Positions 19,130 to 27,717 of a stretch of 64,000 bases of DNA are shown in pieces. The notes beneath the pieces were generated by a model. It made no database searches and had not been told where the DNA came from. It saw nothing but the letters and a program-made list of their open reading frames with translations. Position 1 is the first letter of the stretch. Every line of letters starts with the position of its first letter. Location of the stretch: assembly GCA_017625725.1 (NCBI GenBank), contig JAGAKH010000013.1:38464-102463 (forward strand), read 5' to 3'. Source of the stretch: Bacteroidales bacterium (lineage in GTDB: Bacteria; Bacteroidota; Bacteroidia; Bacteroidales; UBA932). The position numbers were made by a program, and so were the translations under genes.

Positions 19130-19987
19130 ATGGGTCTGATAAGATATATGACGCTTATAGGAATCGTTCTGCAGGTTCTTTGCTCCTGCAGAGCGATTTC
19201 AACCTTTTTGAAGGCCGATGAGGTTGTGGCTGAAGTCGGTGGAGTGAAACTGTACAGAAGTGACCTTGTAGAGGTGATTCCGTCCGGGGTCCATCATGAG
19301 GATAGCGTCCGTCTGGCCAAGCAGTATATAAATTCCTGGGCATCCGATCAGGTCTTCCTGAGAATCGCAGAAGAACAGTTGTCCAAGAACGAGAAGGATG
19401 TGTCCATTGAACTTGAGGAGTACAGGAAGTCACTTCTCAAATATAGATACGAACAGCTCTATGTGAACGAAAGACTGGACACAGCTGTGTCGGAAGACCT
19501 TATCCGCCAGTATCATGAAGACAATCAGGATAAATTTATTCTTGCAAGGCCTCTTGTCAAGGCTCGTTTTTTGAATATAGCTTCAGATTCTCCGAATATG
19601 GATCCGATAAGGAAGCTGATGACGTCTTCCGATGTCAACGATCTGTATGAGGCAGACAGCCTTGCCTACTCTTCGGCAATCAGATTTACTGCCTGGGGCG
19701 GTGAGTGGGTGGATGCTTCTGTGTTAGCCAGGGAATTCGGCGAGGACCTGTCGACACTGCTTGCCTCGGCCAGAAACGGATGGATAGAGAGAAATGACGG
19801 TGACGGATATGTGAAGGTTGCGTATGTGGCGGAGAGACTGGAGAAGGGAACTGTGGCACCATTGGAGTATTGTGCCACAAAGATCAAGGATATTATTATC
19901 AGTGTCAGAAAGCAGAATCTTGTTGTGGAATTGGAAAAGCAGCTGTTGGAGGATGCTGTTGAAAGTGGAAAATTTGTAATTTATTGA
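19130..19987 (+). CDS. SurA-N-like lipoprotein (peptidyl-prolyl isomerase relative)
   Basis: This is a 285-residue lipoprotein with lipobox LCSC (Cys20 from ATG 19130; a TTG at 19127 was rejected and ATG 19148 is possible). After the anchor it has a SurA/PrsA-like N-terminal pattern: VAEVGGVKLYRSDLVEVIP, then a helical segment with DSVRLAKQYINSWASDQVFLRIAEEQL. A canonical parvulin domain is not evident. Genes of this type precede surA in Bacteroidales and probably encode periplasmic chaperones for outer-membrane proteins. It lies eight bases after guaB and three bases before the surA-like gene. Confidence 0.7.
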   Translation: MGLIRYMTLIGIVLQVLCSCRAISTFLKADEVVAEVGGVKLYRSDLVEVIPSGVHHEDSVRLAKQYINSWASDQVFLRIAEEQLSKNEKDVSIELEEYRKSLLKYRYEQLYVNERLDTAVSEDLIRQYHEDNQDKFILARPLVKARFLNIASDSPNMDPIRKLMTSSDVNDLYEADSLAYSSAIRFTAWGGEWVDASVLAREFGEDLSTLLASARNGWIERNDGDGYVKVAYVAERLEKGTVAPLEYCATKIKDIIISVRKQNLVVELEKQLLEDAVESGKFVIY

Positions 19988-19990
19988 TAT

Positions 19991-21373
19991 ATGGTTAAAT
20001 CCAAAGTTTTGAAGTCGGCAATGTCATTGATGCTTACATTGGTGGCGGTTGCTGTTTCGGCTCAGAAATATCCGGATGGAATAATTGACAAGACCATAGC
20101 TGTCGTTGGAAACGAGATGATTATGATCTCGGATCTTGAGGAGGAGGCTCAGATGATGAGGGCATACGGTATGATGTCTGACAAGAACGGCAGATGTGAG
20201 ACTCTGGAGCAGATGATGGTTTCCAAACTCTTCCTTATGCAGGCCAGACTGGATTCACTTACCGTGAATAACGATATGGTTGAAAGTGAAATGAGAAGCA
20301 GGATAGACAGGATCCGTCAGGAGCTTGGAGGTGATGATGAAGTCGAGAAGTATTTCGGCAAGCCTCTATATAAGCTTCGTCAGGAATGGAGAGCTTCTCT
20401 TCAGGAGCAGAGCCTTACCCAGCAGATGCAGAGCGAGGTGGCTTCAAAGATTCCGGAGCTCACTCCATACGACGTGGAGGAGTATGTGAAGAAGACGCCA
20501 CAGGAGGATCTTCCCATTGTCCCTACTAAATATCAGATGAGTCAGATATGTATATATCCGGACAGGGAGGCGGCAAATCTTGCTGTCAAGGAGAGGCTTC
20601 TTGCTATCCGCGAGAGAATCATCAATGGTGAGAAGTTTTCTACTCTGGCAAGAATCTACTCGCAGGATCCGGGAAGTGCAAGAAAGGGTGGAGAACTCGG
20701 AATGGCACCTAAGTCCATCTTCTGGCCAGCGTTCTCTGATGCCGCCATGTCTCTCAAACCGGGAGTCGTATCTCAGATTGTCGAGACTCCGGACGGATTC
20801 CATATCATTGAAGTCCTTGAGAAGAAGGGCGACATGTTCAATGCCAGACATATACTTCTTAAACCGGAATATACATCCGAAGACAGGACTAAGGCATTCC
20901 ATGTATTGGATAGTCTCAAGATGGAATTGGAAAACGGAGCTGTGACCTTTGAACTTGCGGCACGCTTCTATTCTGAAGACCCGGCAACCAGGACAAACGG
21001 AGGAAAGATGGCTGACCCTAACACTGGATCATCATATTTTGAAATCGACCAGATGAAGCCTCAGGACTATGTAGCCATCAGGGACCTTAAGGAAGGAATG
21101 ATTACAGATCCTATCGAATCTTTGGATAATGAAGGCAGAGGCGGTAATACTGTGTATAAGATACTGCGACTTGACAAGATAATTCCTGCACATACGGCTT
21201 CTTTCACAGAGGATTATAACATGCTTCTGGATCAGGCAAAGCAAGAGAAGTCGATGGCAGCGATAGATGAATTCATAGATTCCAAGATCAAGTCTACCTA
21301 CATAATTATAGATCCTCTTTTCAAGGACTGCGTCTTCAATCGTGGTGGTTGGGAGGAAAAGTTTCGTAAGTAA
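19991..21373 (+). CDS. SurA-like periplasmic peptidyl-prolyl isomerase
   Basis: This is a 460-residue periplasmic chaperone with a signal peptide cleaved after VAVSAQ. The SurA N-terminal domain opens with IIDKTIAVVGNEMIMISDLE. Two parvulin-type domains follow: the first around FSTLARIYSQDPGSARKGGELGM and GFHIIEVLEKKGD, the second from NARHILLKPEYTSEDR with FELAARFYSEDPATRTNGGKM. In Gram-negative bacteria SurA escorts unfolded beta-barrel proteins to the BAM machine. The neighbouring OstA-like gene points to a shared envelope-biogenesis job. The gene is spaced three bases from its upstream and five from its downstream neighbour. Confidence 0.88.
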   Translation: MVKSKVLKSAMSLMLTLVAVAVSAQKYPDGIIDKTIAVVGNEMIMISDLEEEAQMMRAYGMMSDKNGRCETLEQMMVSKLFLMQARLDSLTVNNDMVESEMRSRIDRIRQELGGDDEVEKYFGKPLYKLRQEWRASLQEQSLTQQMQSEVASKIPELTPYDVEEYVKKTPQEDLPIVPTKYQMSQICIYPDREAANLAVKERLLAIRERIINGEKFSTLARIYSQDPGSARKGGELGMAPKSIFWPAFSDAAMSLKPGVVSQIVETPDGFHIIEVLEKKGDMFNARHILLKPEYTSEDRTKAFHVLDSLKMELENGAVTFELAARFYSEDPATRTNGGKMADPNTGSSYFEIDQMKPQDYVAIRDLKEGMITDPIESLDNEGRGGNTVYKILRLDKIIPAHTASFTEDYNMLLDQAKQEKSMAAIDEFIDSKIKSTYIIIDPLFKDCVFNRGGWEEKFRK

Positions 21374-21378
21374 TTGAC

Positions 21379-24033
21379 ATGCAACTTTATAGAAGACTGA
21401 TATTTGTCTTTGTGACGTTATTGACCGGTCTGTCTGTTCGTGCACATAGTGCAGGGCAGACAGATAGTCTTGTTATATTGATGAGTTCCAAGTCGGCACA
21501 GATGGTTGATATTGAGGGAGCCAGTTACAGGAAGGTGATCGGTCCTGCCCGCTTCTTTCACAACAATACCTATCTTTTATGCGACACGGCATATTGGAAT
21601 GTGCAGACTCAGATCATTGATGCGTGGGGTAATGTGAGCATACTTCAGGACCAGACCGTCCTTACCAGTGACAAACTGACCTATCTCATAGACAACGATT
21701 TGGCTCAGTTCAGAGGATCGCTTGTCCAGTTGGAGGATAAGGATCATAATGTGCTGAGGACCAGACATCTGGACTACAACACTAAGGATTCTGTCGCCAT
21801 CTTCAAGATGGGTGGAGCCATGAGAGACAAGGATGGTCAGATCATAGAAAGCCGCAATGGAACATATGATTCCAAGATAAAGACATTCACATTCGAAATC
21901 AATGTGAATATGTTTACGGATTCCATATTCGTCAAGACGAACGACCTGGTTTATCAGTCGGACCTCAATCTTGCGACATTCGGTGCCAATACCAATGTCT
22001 GGCAGGAGAACAACATGCTTTCGTCGGAATCAGGCTGGTATGACAGAGGACGTGAACTGTTCTTTTTCCGTGATAATGTCCATGTGATGTCGGAAGATCA
22101 GGAAGGATGGTGTGACAGTCTCTATTTTTACCGTAACACATCGGATGTCGAGATGCGGGGAAATGCCCAGGTGACAGACACTACGCGTAATGTCTTCGGC
22201 CTCGCCGGCAGGATACAGTATGTGGATTCTCTTTCCCGTGTCACTCTCACAAGAGATCCTGCAGTGATCTCGGAGATGGAGGAGCAGGACGGGTCGATTG
22301 ATACCGTCTATATGGGTGCTGACAAGCTTGTCTACATGTCTGTCAGGATGTGTGATATTGATTCGACCCAGTTTCAAGCGGCAAAACTTAGATTGGAGTC
22401 TCTTGATGTCGACCCGGTCGGAGAGTTCAGAAGACAGGCGGCTGAAGCTGCAGCAAAGGCCGCGGAAGAGGCCGCGAAGAATGACCCTAATGCTCTGGCC
22501 AAGCAGAGAGCAGAGGAAATGAAGGCCGCAAAGAACAAGCAGCAGCCAGTACAGCAGGAAGAAATGCAGGAGCCTGATAATGAAGATCCAGCTATAGAGG
22601 AACCGGAGGTGGACGATTCCATGAATGTTTCCGATACGTTGGCTTTCAGGGATTCCATGGCTGTCATTGATTCTCTTGGCGTTGCTGATTCTCTTGGCGT
22701 TGCTGATTCTCTTGGTGTCATTGATTCTTTGGCTTTGGCGGATTCCATTGCCGTCGAGCCGTTGGATACCACTAAGATCGGATTTCTTGAAGCTGTGGGC
22801 AAGGTCAGGATCTTCAAGAAAAATATGCAGGTTGTCTGTGATTCCTTGCTCTATTGTGATCTTGATTCATTGGCAAGGCTCTTCAAGGAACCAGTCATCT
22901 GGCAGGAAGTCCGCAGGCAATATGCGGCGGACAGCGTTACGGTGGTCGTGAGGAATAACAACATGGATATGGCCAGTCTGATGTCGAATGCCTTCATAAC
23001 GATTCAGGAGGATACTGCCCACTACGACCAGATCAAGGGAACCGAAATGCTGGCATTCTTTGATGACAAGGGTGGACTTGAACGCTTTGATGTTCTTGGT
23101 GGCTCTACGGCACTGTTCTACATAGAGGAGAACGATGCTCTTGCTACAGTCAATAAGGCTGAATCCAAGATGTTGTCAGCTGTATTCAAGGATGGAGACA
23201 TACAGAAGATCTATTACTATGATACCCCTAAGAATGATGCATCACCTGTGGTGCAGATGTCAAGGGATGAACAGAGGCTCAAGGGATTCAACTGGCAGCC
23301 GGACCGCAGGCCGGCAAGCCGCTACGATGTTACGCCATTGTCTTTAAGACCGAGTCAGAGACAGTCCTATTCTGCCCGTCCGAAGGCTAAGTACATACAG
23401 ACAGATAAATATTTCCCTGGCTATATGAACGACATTTACCGTCAGATTCATGTGAGGGATTCCCTTCGCAAAGTGAGGGCGAGAGAAGCAGAGCTGGCAA
23501 AGGTTAGGGAAGCCGAAAGAATCCGCCTTGACTCTCTTGCACGTCTTGATTCAATAGCCTTTGCAGACAGTCTCCATAGGGTGGATTCGCTTGCAAGAGT
23601 AGATAGTCTGGCGGCAGCCGATTCCTTGAAGAAGGCTCTGGAGGCCGAGAAAAAGGCTGTTGAAGATTCTTTGAGGGCCGCTCAGGATACCTTGTCCAGG
23701 ATTGACTCCATACCTCCTAAGATTATGACAAAGGAAGAAATCAAGGCTGCAGAAAAGGCTGAGAGGGAGAAGTTGCGGGCGAAGAAGAAGGCAGAAAAGG
23801 AGGAAAGAAAGAAGAAGAGACAGGAGGCAAAGGAGGCACGATGGGCTGAATTGGATAAGCGTGATGCCGATAAGCAGAAGGCTATTGAGGAGAAAGCAAA
23901 GGAAAAGGAAAGGGAGAAGAAACGCAAGGCTTTGAAGGCTCTTGAGGAAGAAACACGAAAGGATGCCGAGACGTTGGAGAAGTATAGAAAGAAATACGAG
24001 GCGGAAAAGGCCAGAGCAGCTCAGAAGAAATAA
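21379..24033 (+). CDS. OstA-like envelope protein with repeats and a long charged tail
   Basis: This 884-residue protein has a signal peptide (FVTLLTGLSVRAHS) and OstA/LptA-type beta repeats over about residues 30-330 (YLLCDTAYWNVQTQIIDAWGNVSI, DNDLAQFRGSLVQLEDKDH) that resume after residue 465 (FLEAVGKVRIFKKNMQVVCDSLLYCD). The OstA fold binds lipopolysaccharide during its transport across the periplasm, so a role in LPS export is likely. Two additions stand out. An Ala/Asp/Ser/Leu-rich repeat block (DSLGVADSLGVADSLGV) interrupts the OstA part, and residues about 690-884 form a Lys/Glu/Ala-rich coiled coil. The protein appears longer than typical relatives. It is encoded five bases after surA. 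Confidence 0.78.
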   Translation: MQLYRRLIFVFVTLLTGLSVRAHSAGQTDSLVILMSSKSAQMVDIEGASYRKVIGPARFFHNNTYLLCDTAYWNVQTQIIDAWGNVSILQDQTVLTSDKLTYLIDNDLAQFRGSLVQLEDKDHNVLRTRHLDYNTKDSVAIFKMGGAMRDKDGQIIESRNGTYDSKIKTFTFEINVNMFTDSIFVKTNDLVYQSDLNLATFGANTNVWQENNMLSSESGWYDRGRELFFFRDNVHVMSEDQEGWCDSLYFYRNTSDVEMRGNAQVTDTTRNVFGLAGRIQYVDSLSRVTLTRDPAVISEMEEQDGSIDTVYMGADKLVYMSVRMCDIDSTQFQAAKLRLESLDVDPVGEFRRQAAEAAAKAAEEAAKNDPNALAKQRAEEMKAAKNKQQPVQQEEMQEPDNEDPAIEEPEVDDSMNVSDTLAFRDSMAVIDSLGVADSLGVADSLGVIDSLALADSIAVEPLDTTKIGFLEAVGKVRIFKKNMQVVCDSLLYCDLDSLARLFKEPVIWQEVRRQYAADSVTVVVRNNNMDMASLMSNAFITIQEDTAHYDQIKGTEMLAFFDDKGGLERFDVLGGSTALFYIEENDALATVNKAESKMLSAVFKDGDIQKIYYYDTPKNDASPVVQMSRDEQRLKGFNWQPDRRPASRYDVTPLSLRPSQRQSYSARPKAKYIQTDKYFPGYMNDIYRQIHVRDSLRKVRAREAELAKVREAERIRLDSLARLDSIAFADSLHRVDSLARVDSLAAADSLKKALEAEKKAVEDSLRAAQDTLSRIDSIPPKIMTKEEIKAAEKAEREKLRAKKKAEKEERKKKRQEAKEARWAELDKRDADKQKAIEEKAKEKEREKKRKALKALEEETRKDAETLEKYRKKYEAEKARAAQKK
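22669..22740 (+). repeat. 18-bp in-frame tandem repeat in the OstA-like gene
   Basis: Units beginning GATTCTCTTGG start at 22669, 22687 and 22705, with a diverged fourth at 22723. Each unit encodes D-S-L-G-V-A or a close variant. The first two units are identical at DNA level, so copy number could vary by slippage without breaking the frame. Confidence 0.75.
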
Positions 24034-24055
24034 CTAACCAAAATAATTTGACATC

Positions 24056-25093
24056 ATGAAACGCGTACTTTTAATTTGTGCTTCTTTGTTCATGCTGGTA
24101 TCTTGCGGAACAAAGGTAGAAAGTCACTATCAGATGAAAGGTGTTGTTCTTGCGGTCGAGGACCTGGCTACGGTGGACTGGCCAAGACTTGCCCATGAAA
24201 ACGGTATCAATACCATTGGAACACACATCAATCCGGGTCAGGTAAAGGCTTTTATCGATTCACCTGAGGGTCAGAAGTTTCTTGAGGGCTGCGAAAAGTA
24301 CGGAATAGCTGTCGAGCATCAGCTCCATGCCATGAAGGAACTTCTTCCAAGAGAGATGTTCAATGAAGATCCTGAAATGTTCAGAATGAATGAAACCGGT
24401 GAAAGGACTCCGGATTTCAACTGCTGCGTACATTCGGAGAAGGCATTGGAAATCATTGCCAAGAAGGCTGCTGAGTTTGCTGTGGCCCTTCCTGCGACCA
24501 ATCATCGCTACTATTATTGGTTGGATGATGGTGCTCCGACATGCCAGTGCGAAAAATGTCTTCAGTATACGGCCAGTGAGCAGGCGTTGATAATAGAAAA
24601 CAGTATGATCGGTGCGATCCGTCAGGTCGATCCGGAGGCGAAACTGGCTCATTTGAGCTATTTCAATACAATGGATGCACCAAGGAAGGTGAAGCCAGCT
24701 GAAGGAATCTTCCTCGAGTTTGCTCCATTCCTGAGAGTGTGGGACAAGCCTTTGACCGATGGTGAGGCACATGGACCGAGAACCGGTGAGATGACTCATG
24801 CCGACAATATGCAGTATCTGAGGGATAATCTGGAAGTATTCCCTGTTGAGGATGCCGTCATTCTTGAGTACTGGCTTGACGTGTCTCTCTTCAGCGGATG
24901 GAAGAAGCCGGCGGTGGAGCTTCCTTGGAATAAGGAAGTCTTTGAGTCTGATATTGACACCTATGCGAAGCTTGGAATCAGAAACGTGACCACATTTGCT
25001 GTCTATATGGATTCAGCTTACTTTGCTGCTTATCCGGATCCTGTATATCTCAAGGAATATGGAGAAGGACTCGGATCTTACAGAGCGGAATAA
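24056..25093 (+). CDS. DUF4838-like lipoprotein
   Basis: This is a 345-residue lipoprotein with lipobox LVSC (Cys17). The best family clue is YYWLDDGAPTCQCEKC, which resembles the D-G-G-x-C-x-C-x-x-C pattern of DUF4838 proteins, a family predicted to be glycoside-hydrolase-like TIM barrels of unproven activity. Other features that fit a barrel are VDWPRLAHENGINTIGTHI and EYWLDVSLFSGWKKP. Substrate is unknown. It lies 22 bases after the OstA-like gene and is followed by a strong terminator, so it is the last gene of this transcription unit. Confidence 0.6.
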   Translation: MKRVLLICASLFMLVSCGTKVESHYQMKGVVLAVEDLATVDWPRLAHENGINTIGTHINPGQVKAFIDSPEGQKFLEGCEKYGIAVEHQLHAMKELLPREMFNEDPEMFRMNETGERTPDFNCCVHSEKALEIIAKKAAEFAVALPATNHRYYYWLDDGAPTCQCEKCLQYTASEQALIIENSMIGAIRQVDPEAKLAHLSYFNTMDAPRKVKPAEGIFLEFAPFLRVWDKPLTDGEAHGPRTGEMTHADNMQYLRDNLEVFPVEDAVILEYWLDVSLFSGWKKPAVELPWNKEVFESDIDTYAKLGIRNVTTFAVYMDSAYFAAYPDPVYLKEYGEGLGSYRAE

Positions 25094-25133
25094 TCCTCAT
25101 GTAATCTAGACCAGCATTATAAACAAATAGAAA

Positions 25134-25178
25134 GAGGGGTGACTAAAAAGTCTTATGACTGATTAGTCACTCTTTTTT
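25134..25178 (+). terminator. Intrinsic terminator after the DUF4838-like gene
   Basis: GTGACTAA (25139-25146) pairs with TTAGTCAC (25163-25170), extended outward by G-rich/U-rich pairs, and is followed by a six-T run (25173-25178). The same G-rich-GTGACTAA sequence occurs in inverted orientation at 25597-25614. Confidence 0.7.
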
Positions 25179-25200
25179 GCATTTATATATTTAACCGGGA

Positions 25201-25353
25201 GGATGGTAGGGATTGCGGAGGACTCCGTTCGCTTCGCTCACTCCGGCCCCTCCCACAATCTACTTCGTCCCGCTATCGCGGAACTCGTATCTTGCGGGTC
25301 CCTCCCCCTGCCCGTGTCCGGGGGTGGACACGCCTCCGCAATCACTACCATTC
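25201..25353. repeat. Hairpin-rich element A with terminal inverted repeats
   Basis: The ends are a 21-bp inverted repeat with two mismatches (25201-25221 and 25333-25353, core GATTGCGGAGG). Inside are smaller hairpins such as CGTGTCC/GGACACG (25313-25332) and CCGC/GCGG around 25270-25281. The inner core, read on the minus strand, shares GGGAGGG, CCCGC, GACGAAGT and GTGGGAGGG in the same order with element B. It has no coding potential and resembles a small non-autonomous repeat (MITE- or REP-like). Confidence 0.6.
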
Positions 25354-25378
25354 TACCTCCTGAAAACACAATAATAAT

Positions 25379-25413
25379 ATAGCTATTCTTTTGATAGTCA
25401 AAGGAATAGCTAT
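25379..25413. repeat. AT-rich hairpin between the two elements
   Basis: AGCTATTCTTTT (25381-25392) pairs with AAAGGAATAGCT (25400-25411) with one G-U pair. Two flanking pairs extend it to a 14-bp stem with a 7-base loop. No T-run follows on either strand. Confidence 0.55.
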
Positions 25414-25428
25414 TGTGCATGCTCTGAA

Positions 25429-25561
25429 GTGGCGGTAGGGTAAGTTTGGATGGCGTGGCCGCCCGTGGCCTCGTGAACGGGAGGGCCCGCGACGAAGTCG
25501 TGGGAGGGATGAAGTCGGAACTTAGTTCCGACGAAACCAAGCCAAACTTACCTACCGCCAC
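25429..25561. repeat. Hairpin-rich element B with terminal inverted repeats
   Basis: The ends are a 20-21-bp inverted repeat (25429-25449 and 25542-25561) differing by a single-base bulge. Internal hairpins are CCCGCGAC/GTCGTGGG (25486-25504) and a perfect 8-bp stem GTCGGAAC/GTTCCGAC (25514-25532). It is related in its core to element A, in opposite orientation. No gene. Confidence 0.6.
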
Positions 25562-25579
25562 AGTCGTCATATATAAATG

Positions 25580-25614
25580 AAAAAGGAGATGACCTTATTA
25601 GTCACCCCCTTTTT
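25580..25614. terminator. Bidirectional terminator between the palindrome island and pepT
   Basis: AAAAAGGAGATGAC (25580-25593) pairs with GTCACCCCCTTTTT (25601-25614), with two mismatches and a 7-base loop. The A-run and T-run at the two ends would let it work in both directions. It can end the minus-strand operon after pepT. Confidence 0.6.
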
Positions 25615-25640
25615 ACATAAAATGTCCGTGGTCTCCTGAA

Positions 25641-26861
25641 TTATTCAGCAAACAGGCTGATGATGTTGAGAATCACCTTGCTGGCCTTTTCCATGCTCTC
25701 AAGCGGTACGTATTCCATCTTGCCGTGGAAGTTATGACCGCCGGCGAAGATGTTCGGGCATGGGAGTCCCATGAATGAAAGGTTCGCTCCGTCTGTACCT
25801 CCTCTGATAGGCTGGATCTTCGGCTTGATGCCTTCCATCTCCATCGCCTTGACTGCCTTTTCGATGATGTGATAGTGAGGCTCTACCTCTTTCCTCATGT
25901 TATAGTACTGATGCTTCAGATCAAGAAGTGCAGTACCTTCACCATATTTCTCATTGATGAAATCAACGCATCTGCGTATTGTTTCCTTCTTCTTTTCGAA
26001 GAGCTCCATGTCATGGTCGCGGATGATGTATGCGAGATTTGCAGTTTCAACTTCTCCCTTGAAACTTATCAGATGGAAGAATCCTTCATAACCTGATGTG
26101 TATTCAGGTCTCTGTTCTACCGGGAGCAGGCTGTTAAGCTCCATGCCGATCAGCATGGCATTCTTCATTTTCCCCTTAGCAGTTCCCGGATGGACATTCC
26201 TTCCCTGAATCCTGATGGAGGCTCCGGCTGCATTGAAGTTCTCGTATTCAAGCTCTCCGATCTGACCTCCGTCAAGTGTATATGCATATTTTGCTCCGAA
26301 CCTGCTGACGTCAAATTTCACGACTCCTCTTCCTATTTCTTCGTCTGGCGTGAATCCTATCTTGATTTCACCATGCTTGAATTCAGGATGTTCCATGATG
26401 TATTCTACTGCCGTCATGATCTCAGCTATACCAGCCTTGTCGTCTGCACCAAGGAGGGTAGTACCGTCTGTGGTTATGATTGTCTGTCCCTTGTATTGTG
26501 CGAGCTCAGGGAATTCGCTGACTTTAAGAAACAGTCCTTCTACACCTTTCAAAGCGATGTCGCTGCCGTCGTAATTTTCAATTATCTGAGGCTTGATGTT
26601 GTCTCCCGGTGCGTCAGGAGCCGTGTCTGCATGTGCAATGAAACCTATTGCAGGGACATCCTTTCCACAGTTCGACGGTATGGTGCCCATTACATATCCC
26701 CATTCGTCTATGCTGGCCTCGACGCCCATGGCGTTGAGCTCATCCTTGAGCATTTTCAGCAGGTTGAGTTCCTTCGCGGCACTTGGCTGCGATTCCGATT
26801 CCGGATCAGACTGAGTGTCAACTGCAACATATCTCAAGAATCTTTCTGATATCTTTTCCAT
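25641..26861 (-). CDS. pepT: Peptidase T (tripeptide aminopeptidase)
   Basis: This is a 406-residue cytoplasmic M20B metallopeptidase that removes the N-terminal residue from tripeptides. Zinc-site and catalytic motifs are FIAHADTAPDAPGDN, LLGADDKAGIAEI, GFTPDEEIGRG, and near the C-terminus RGGTDGANLSFMGLPCPN. Length matches the family. It is the last gene of a minus-strand operon, 19 bases after the ZIP transporter gene. Its neighbours are an oligopeptide transporter and a divalent-metal transporter, which suggests uptake and breakdown of peptides by a zinc enzyme. Confidence 0.96.
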   Translation of the reverse strand: MEKISERFLRYVAVDTQSDPESESQPSAAKELNLLKMLKDELNAMGVEASIDEWGYVMGTIPSNCGKDVPAIGFIAHADTAPDAPGDNIKPQIIENYDGSDIALKGVEGLFLKVSEFPELAQYKGQTIITTDGTTLLGADDKAGIAEIMTAVEYIMEHPEFKHGEIKIGFTPDEEIGRGVVKFDVSRFGAKYAYTLDGGQIGELEYENFNAAGASIRIQGRNVHPGTAKGKMKNAMLIGMELNSLLPVEQRPEYTSGYEGFFHLISFKGEVETANLAYIIRDHDMELFEKKKETIRRCVDFINEKYGEGTALLDLKHQYYNMRKEVEPHYHIIEKAVKAMEMEGIKPKIQPIRGGTDGANLSFMGLPCPNIFAGGHNFHGKMEYVPLESMEKASKVILNIISLFAE

Positions 26862-26880
26862 ATTTATAATTTATTGTGTT

Positions 26881-27717
26881 TTACATGAATATAAGGCTTA
26901 TTCCCATGATTGCCATACCTCCGACGACTCCGGCTATTGCAATATGATGCTTTCCGTATTTTTCCGCTGTCGGCAGAAGCTCATCCAGAGAGATGTATAT
27001 CATGATGCCGGCTACCGCAGACAGGACGAGAGGAAAGACAGGACTGTTTCCGGTAAGTTCCAGTCCGAAAAGTCCAGCCAGTGCCCAGCATAATAATGCT
27101 CCGATAGGTTCACTCAGACCTGATAATGTGGCGAGCCATAAGGCTTTCCCTTTACTTTTTGTGGCAAAATATATAGGAATGGCGACAGATATGCCTTCCG
27201 GAATATTGTGGATGGCTATTGCAAAGGTGATTCCAGCTCCCATTTCCGGGTCGTTAAGGGCACCGATGAATGTGGCGATGCCTTCAGGGAAATTATGGAT
27301 TGCAATTGCGAGGGCTGACATTATGCCCAACCTTTTCAGAGCCTTTTCAGAACCGTTCTGCTCGAGCATGCCCACAGCCGGAGTCTTCGAATCCAGGGAG
27401 AGTCCGGATGCCTCGTGAGGGTTCTCGTATTCAGGAACAGCAAAGTCGATGAGGGTGATGATTCCCATTCCGGCAAAGAATGCAAGCAGAGCCCATGTCC
27501 TTCCATGCAACAGGCCGCTTTCGCTTATCATGGCTTGAGCCTCCGGGTAAAGCTCGGCAAGAGAAATGAATATCATCACTCCTGCACTGAGACCAAGAGC
27601 TCCAGCCAGAAAGTTACTGCTGATCTTCTTCTTAAAGAGCACAAGAGCTCCGCCGATGCCTGTTGCGGCACCGGCGACAAGAGTCATCAGTAAGGCTGTA
27701 AGCACAGTGTTCATCAT
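26881..27717 (-). CDS. ZIP family metal transporter (ZupT-like)
   Basis: This 278-residue inner-membrane protein has about eight hydrophobic segments. ZIP-family metal motifs are present twice: HNFPEGIATFIGAL and HNIPEGISVAIPIYF, the signature of transmembrane helices IV and V. These proteins import zinc and other divalent metals. The start is ATG 27717 or ATG 27714; either overlaps the stop of the OPT gene (by four bases or one), so the two are coupled. It lies between an oligopeptide transporter and a zinc peptidase gene, consistent with supplying metal to PepT. Confidence 0.9.
   Translation of the reverse strand: MMNTVLTALLMTLVAGAATGIGGALVLFKKKISSNFLAGALGLSAGVMIFISLAELYPEAQAMISESGLLHGRTWALLAFFAGMGIITLIDFAVPEYENPHEASGLSLDSKTPAVGMLEQNGSEKALKRLGIMSALAIAIHNFPEGIATFIGALNDPEMGAGITFAIAIHNIPEGISVAIPIYFATKSKGKALWLATLSGLSEPIGALLCWALAGLFGLELTGNSPVFPLVLSAVAGIMIYISLDELLPTAEKYGKHHIAIAGVVGGMAIMGISLIFM

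Noticed and set aside
22669-22740. CRISPR-like array
   Set aside because: The repeats are contiguous, in frame and without spacers.
22374-22817. Ser/Ala-rich minus-strand open frame
   Set aside because: It is the complement of the repeat block of the OstA-like gene.
25238-25570. A 110-codon open frame on the minus strand
   Set aside because: It runs through both inverted-repeat elements and has no domain-like sequence; its openness comes from the GC-rich repeats.
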